The notes under the pieces: model-generated | What the model saw: the letters and a program-made list of their open reading frames with translations, nothing else | What the model was told of the DNA's origin: nothing | The model's database searches: none | Shown: in pieces, positions 58,215 through 64,000 of the stretch | How the letters are laid out: each line of letters starts with the position of its first letter | How positions within the stretch are numbered: position 1 is the stretch's first letter | From: Liquidambar formosana | Taxonomy: Eukaryota; Streptophyta; Magnoliopsida; Saxifragales; Altingiaceae | Assembly: GCA_039720395.1 (NCBI GenBank) | Contig: JBBPBK010000136.1 | Location: 1 to 64,000 of the forward strand | Length of the DNA: 64,000 bases | Direction of reading: 5' to 3' | Translations under genes and position numbers: made by a program

Positions 58215-61090
58215 TAAAGCCAATCGACCATGTATCGCATACCTATCTTCTCAAGATGTTGGTCTTAGACATAACCAATTATGTTTTAAAGCTTTAGTCA
58301 GTAGGTCTACAAAAACTTATGTAGATAATATCTTCTGTAATGTATCTATTACCTCTTCCAATGATTCCTTTAATCACTTGGAATTGTCACTCTATGAGTT
58401 TGGACTTTTGATGAGACCGTGATTCCTATACTTGAGATATAGACCCATTGTTGTCACAAAACAAGGTGTGGGCAACTCAATGGAAGGAACAACTCTAAGT
58501 TCTAAATGAACTTATAGATCCAAACAGTCTCCTAGACAATGCGACAATTAATTCACCCTTAATAATGGAATCCACTGTATCTTTCATACAGTTCTTCCAT
58601 TTAGTATTTCACCAACTAAAGTGAATATAAAATATACCCCATATGGATTATATCCAAATCCATATACCCATCTACTATGAGTTTACAATTTCCATATACA
58701 ATCCAATATTCCAAATTTGAATTGATTGATAACTATTTGTAACAATTACAACATAATAGATATCAGGTTCAATACATAGTGTAAAATAAGGCTTCTTAAC
58801 ACTTTAAGAATCTTACTTGTGTTATCCTAGGGCACATGCCCTTGAATAATGAATTCTTATCTGAAGTAAATCAGACCTCCCTTAGAATTCTCCATGTTGA
58901 ACTCCTTCAACATTTCAACTATGTTTGATGATTTGGAGATACTTAGCAATCTATATGATCTATCTCTATAGATCTTATTGGATGCTTCTGCCAAATCTTT
59001 CATGAATTAGTTTTTCTCCAAAAACTAAAACTTTACATTAGATAACATTCATATATCATTCATAATGATTAGGATGTCATCTATACTTAGGATAAAGAAA
59101 AATGACCGCACTCCCACTAACCTTTTATACACTCATGGTCCATCTATACAATGAGAGAAATCAAACAATTTGATTACTTCAACTTTATAGATGTTTTAAT
59201 TGTGAGAACCTTGTAGTCTATTAATAGACTTCTATAACTTACACACTTTTATGGTTTTTCACCATTTGATATAACATCTTTATATCTTTTTTTGACATAT
59301 CTCATATTCAAAATGTGTGTTTATAGATAACAAGATCCAAATGGATTTCAGCATAACTATTATCAAACAAGTTTCTTTATAGACAACTTTTTGCCTATGT
59401 TGAAAACATTCTTAAATAGCCAAGCCTTTTAGGTCTCTACCTGTCCATATTGGATTTAATGACTCTTAGTCATTTCTCAAGTTGATGTCAAACATCGCCT
59501 AATCATAATCAATAGGATTATCTTGGTGATCTTTATCACCAAAGAACAATTCTTTCACATTCTAATGGAGATACAATATCTCTCTTATGTTAAAGAAATA
59601 TCCAATTTGATCTATGAAAAGAATGTGGTGTAATTAAAGGTTTTGCCTCAATAGGGGCAAGGGTTGGATCTTTGTTGGTTTGTGGCTTTACAAACAATTC
59701 TGTAAATTCTATCTACTTTCGCATCTTTCTTGAATGAACTCTTTCTCAAGAAAATCCAGCAATCATCCTAATGGACAACTTTTGTTCATTAGAGTAATAG
59801 AAATACTATCCCAACCACTTTTAGGATATACCACAATTCAACACTTGACCTTATTTCCAGATTGTCTACATTATGTTTCCAGACAAACGTAGCACAAGCC
59901 CAAGCCTTAACTTCTTTAAGTTGGGTTTCTTCCCATATCATATCTGATATAATTGGGACAAAACTGGAGTAAACCCTAAATTATCAATATGTAGCAATTT
60001 TAAGGTATATCCTAGATGGATACATTAGTAAAACTCATCATGGATCAAACCATATCTTAATAGGGTTCAATTCGTTCTCTTAGATTCACCATTGAGCTAT
60101 GGTATTCTAAGATGAGTCTACTGTAATTGAATGCATGCTCTACATGACTATATACATCACAATGTATTAATCAAATTATAAATGTAACTCTTTCACTTCA
60201 CCAAGTAAAAGATGGGTTTGGTCATCTCATAACCAAGTCATAATCGTTACATTTAAATGAGAGTCTCTACATCTCTTGTATTCTCGGAATACGTTGCATT
60301 CGCTCTAATTAGTCATTTAAATTCAGAAATCAAATTTCTAGAATGTCTTAAATGACCCAGTTAAGAAATAAGTTCCCAAAATTAATCTAGCAACTCTTGC
60401 TCTATTAAAATTTTTAAAGGTAACTTATTATCTACTTAACTTTCTGCTTCGATTTAGATTACACTAGAATCCAAAAACCAAGAAGCAGAACTAACCAACA
60501 ATTTAGTTTAGAGCATGAACCAAAACTTCAAAAGTTTGGTTCTTCTAGGAAGACTGATACTTTATCAAGTTCCCTTTACAATACCTTATGTTTACTACAA
60601 AATAATTATATTTCTTTGTCTTTGACTTTTCAAGACTTGCTTTCCTCTATGCTTCCATTTTAAAGCACATCTAGCTTCTCAAGCTATTCTATGTGATTAA
60701 TCATTTTTCAAAAGAATGATTATTAATAAACAACTTTTATTACATCCTAGTCCAGAAGAAGTCCTATACAAGTACTATACTTTATAGTATTATTTCACTC
60801 ATAATACAACCTTTGTATGTGATGTAGGACATCAAAGGCACTTGCATTGACTAATTTTGCTTCTGAAGCTCATTAGTCATCAATACTATCATATAGCATG
60901 GCAACAAGATGCCAATTGCCCATAGTGTCTTTTTCTTCTTAGGATGTTTTATGGAGGGCCTTTAATAAAAGGCCTAATAGCATATAAACAATCTTTTGAA
61001 ATTGAGAACAATTCTCAATTTCCTAAGTCAATCAAAGGAATTGGGTTTAGTCAAACTATCAATATCCTATATTAGGAAATAGGGGTTTTG
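58215..61090 (-). pseudogene. Eroded gag-pol remnant of D2
   Basis: Recognisable by short matches in order with D1: 'GTTTGGACTTTTGATGAGACC' region near 58398, 'CTATCTCTATAGA' near 58965, 'CGCACTCCCACTAAC' near 59110, 'GTTCATTAGAGTAATAGAAA' near 59782. Frames are broken throughout by many indels and stops. It is about 2.9 kb against about 4.1 kb in D1. No protein product is possible. Confidence 0.8.
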
Positions 61091-64000
61091 AGGTGAGTAA
61101 TTAGGTAATCTACATAAACAAAGAATTAGATTTCATTTTTATCCATAATGATTGGGTCTTTAATCATATGGTACCTCCCACTATTTTATCAAATTCCATA
61201 CACCCTCTAATGGAATTCGGGAATCTCATTCCTAATGGGGATTGGGGTCCCACTGTGACCTAGAAGCCTCACATGTTAGTTTCTTGACTTCTAACCCACA
61301 ATAAGAAGACAACTCTTTGTCTATTGCTTCATAAGCAAGTTCCAATCGTTTTGCCTCTAGGGAACATACACCTCACATGTTAGTTTCTTGGAATACTTCC
61401 CTAGTTAAGTTAAACCCATCATTCACACAGGTATGTTTCGCCAAATATATACCTCACATGTTAGTTTCTTGGTATATACCAGTTTAGGCACCCCATGATA
61501 TCTCATATGTGATAGTTTCAAGTAATGTCTTTAACATGGGTAGCTCCTACATGTCTGCAGCCAGGTACCCACATTAAAGGACGTTAGATGATCCTATAAT
61601 GATGGAAGGCAATGAAGAATTCATTCCCCAATGACTTCTCCATTTTCAACTTAATATTAAATAAGAGGGGTTTTAAAGGGTCTCATCAAATTAACATGCA
61701 TCCTATGTATCAAAATTTAAATATATAAATTATGCTATTTATAATCGTTCATCTCATGCTATTATAAATCATACATCGCATGCTATTATATATCAACATA
61801 TATAAAGTACCATATTTTGATATTAGTCCCTAAGTGAATAGGTAACATATACCAAACTATAGTATTGGAGCTAATACAATTATCTCATAAATTAAAGCTC
61901 CCACTATGATGATTATGGACTTTGAGAGGATTCAATCCAAGCCAATAGATTGAATCCAAGGTCTAAGGTGGGTGTAGGTGATCGTAAAATAAACCATTCG
62001 TAACATGCATGCTTTCTTGAAAAACTTCTCTAAGCTTTCAAGTCCTTCAATCTGCTCCCTTGGCTTGATGGTCTCCACCATTGGCTTGTTGGGCTCCATC
62101 ATACTCCTTTGGGTCCACCATGCTCCTTAGTGCGCTCTCGATTACATAACATTTACATAATATATAGAAAGGGATACATAAGGGGAATGTGGGGTACATA
62201 AGAGAATGATAGAGAGAGAGGGAAGGTGGCATGCAAGCCCCAAATAATAAATTACATCACCATAATAAAATTACAACTCTTGAAAAATTATTACAACCCA
62301 TTCATAAGACGGCCAATCACAATTGGTTTAAGGGGTATAGTCCATAATCATCATCTAAACACATACATACAATCTCATTGCATAATGTAAAGAAAAACTG
62401 TAAGCATTAAAACATATGGGCATTATGGTAATTCTCTTGAATGATTTACATTAATCTCATTAATGCATCCTAATCTTATTAGGTTTAAACAAAAATATCC
62501 AGAATTAAATAAAGTCTTAACATTTAAGACATTTAGTTTCAATTAATCAAATTAATAGAAACATATAAAGTTTCCTAAAATAACTCTAATATCCAATATT
62601 AGGGTTTCCTTATTTAAACAAAACAATTTCATTTAATTAAGAATTTCTAGATTTTAATTTAATCCCCAATTGTATTTTAAACCATTTAAAACATTATAAA
62701 ATTAATCAATATTAATTAAATAATTAACATGGGAATTAAATAAAATCAATTAAATGATGAATTAGTGCATTAGGGTTTCCTAAAACCCTAAACCCTAAAT
62801 GCATAACCCTAAACCCTAAATGCAAGCCCTAATCATTAAATGCCTTATGATTGGTCATTTAATGACCAATCATTAAAACCCTAGGTTCATACGGTATTTA
62901 ATAAAAGGGATTAGGGTTTAATTAATGCCAAATAGGTTATTTATTACCCTTAATTAATTACACTAATTAGGGTTTCCAAAACCCTAACCCTAGACATCAT
63001 TAATGGTATTAATTATGCCCTAACAATCAATAACCATGATTGGTCATTTAATGACCAATCATTAACTCTTAATTAAGGTAATTAATATTCCAATTAGGGT
63101 TTTAATTAATGCCATAATGAAATTAGGGTTTCATCATTAACTCAAAATTAGGGTTTCATCCTTAACTCTATGCAGCCGTCACTACCAGGGGGCTGCCTGA
63201 GCTTGGCTAGGCTGCCATGGCCACCAACGACTGTGGGAGGCCATGGCCAGTCATGGGAGAACATCCTAGGGGTGTGGGACAAGCCTCTGGACACGTGAGA
63301 AGTGGTGGAAGTGGCTGCCATCATCAAGAACAATCAGGGTTTCCAAAACCCATTGCTGGAGCCATTGTTGCAGACCTTGAAGGTCACAATAGCTTCTAAA
63401 TCCTTATCAATTCGACTCCTCCATTGAAACCAGCTTTTGTATCATGTCCCTACATGAAATACTAAGCTAATAGAAGAGGTTTGGATGATCAAATCATCAC
63501 CAAGTGTTCTAAACAATTAAAACAACAGTAGGCTGCCCAGAATTTGACAGCATACTGTCCATGGTCAGAAATTGATTTAAAACCCAGCAAGATGAATGAA
63601 TTAGGCACCAAACGAATTTTCCCAGTATCCTACATGTCTTAGGAAACTAATGCAATTGGTTTCATGCAATTTGGAGTTCCCTAACTCAAGTTCTAATCAA
63701 AACTCCATTGATGACTTTTCTGCAGAGAAAATCTGCTATGCTGTTCATGAAAAATTTTCAAACTTTTTGAATCTTTTTCCATCAAAACCTTTTTGAAACT
63801 TAAAGAAAATCATATACACATGATATATAATGATCCTACAATGATCTTCCATCATAAATACAGCAGATTTAATTAGAATTAATTGCAAGAACCTTAGGGT
63901 TCTAAAACCCAGATTCAGCCTCCATGGTGTTCTTCTCCTTCTTCCTTCTGTTCTAGCATCTTAATCCAATTATGATGCATCTAAATGCTTGGGAACCTTT
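61090..64000 (-). other. Long leader of D2
   Basis: Closely similar to 16862-19720 of D1, including the CACATGTTAGTTTCTTG repeats, telobox runs (62771-62825) and two perfect 27-bp palindromes (62847-62873 and 63036-63062). Similarity is visibly much higher than in the neighbouring pol remnant. No supported gene. Confidence 0.8.

Larger units (their letters stand above)
56542..64000 (-). mobile_element. D2: BARE/Angela-like copia element with eroded pol, incomplete
   Basis: Same family and orientation as D1. The 3' LTR is 56542-58199, the polypurine tract follows, then a strongly degraded pol region (about 58215-61090) and the leader (61090 to the window end). The 5' LTR would begin just beyond the window. 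No open frame of pol length remains. Confidence 0.9.

Noticed and set aside
58215..61090. Small frames in the D2 pol remnant as separate genes
   Set aside because: They are fragments of a decayed copia pol with order matching D1.

Overview
The window looks like heterochromatin from a large flowering-plant genome. I see no host gene: nearly every base belongs to nested LTR retrotransposons. Plant features include long-LTR Ty3/gypsy elements of the Tat/Ogre type, a BARE/Angela-like Ty1/copia element, telobox motifs and GT-AG introns. The species cannot be named from the sequence.

Nesting: the outermost layer is element C, a + strand Ogre-like element of which only the 3' part is visible (2026-5000 and 56322-56541). 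An A-family element on the minus strand (partial LTR, 1-2025) sits in its integrase. Element B (5001-56316, minus, TSD CCAGG) and copia element D2 (56542 to the window end, minus) both interrupt its antisense PMD gene. B itself holds a young copia element, D1 (11091-21522, minus, TSD ACACC), and the complete Ogre-like element A (24825-45169, plus, TSD GGCCT). Without its insertions B is about 20.5 kb, nearly the same as A at 20,345 bp.

Plan of A and B: long LTR (about 3.0-3.3 kb), tRNA primer site, gag and protease in one frame, a short GT-AG intron, then RT, RNase H, a second RNase H and integrase. Downstream, on the opposite strand, lie two accessory genes: a DUF7745-like gene and a seven-exon plant mobile domain (PMD) gene. 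A region rich in small hairpins follows, then the 3' LTR. All three copies (A, B, C) carry the antisense pair in the same place, so it belongs to the element and is not a chance passenger.

The most unusual signal is an almost constant 80-bp GC-rich near-palindrome. It lies at a fixed distance upstream of the TATA box in the LTR promoters (188-189 bp), the DUF7745 promoters (88 bp) and the PMD promoters (about 20 bp), in families A and B and in C. Ten copies are visible. This suggests one cis-regulatory module governs the sense retroelement transcript and both antisense genes.

Most coding regions are decayed, largely by stops that look like C-to-T or G-to-A changes, as expected of methylated repeats. 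B's DUF7745 gene has no stop and is broken only by the insertion of A. D1 has LTRs that look more than 99% identical but a frame-breaking 422-bp tandem duplication. D2 keeps good LTR and leader sequence around a very eroded pol region.
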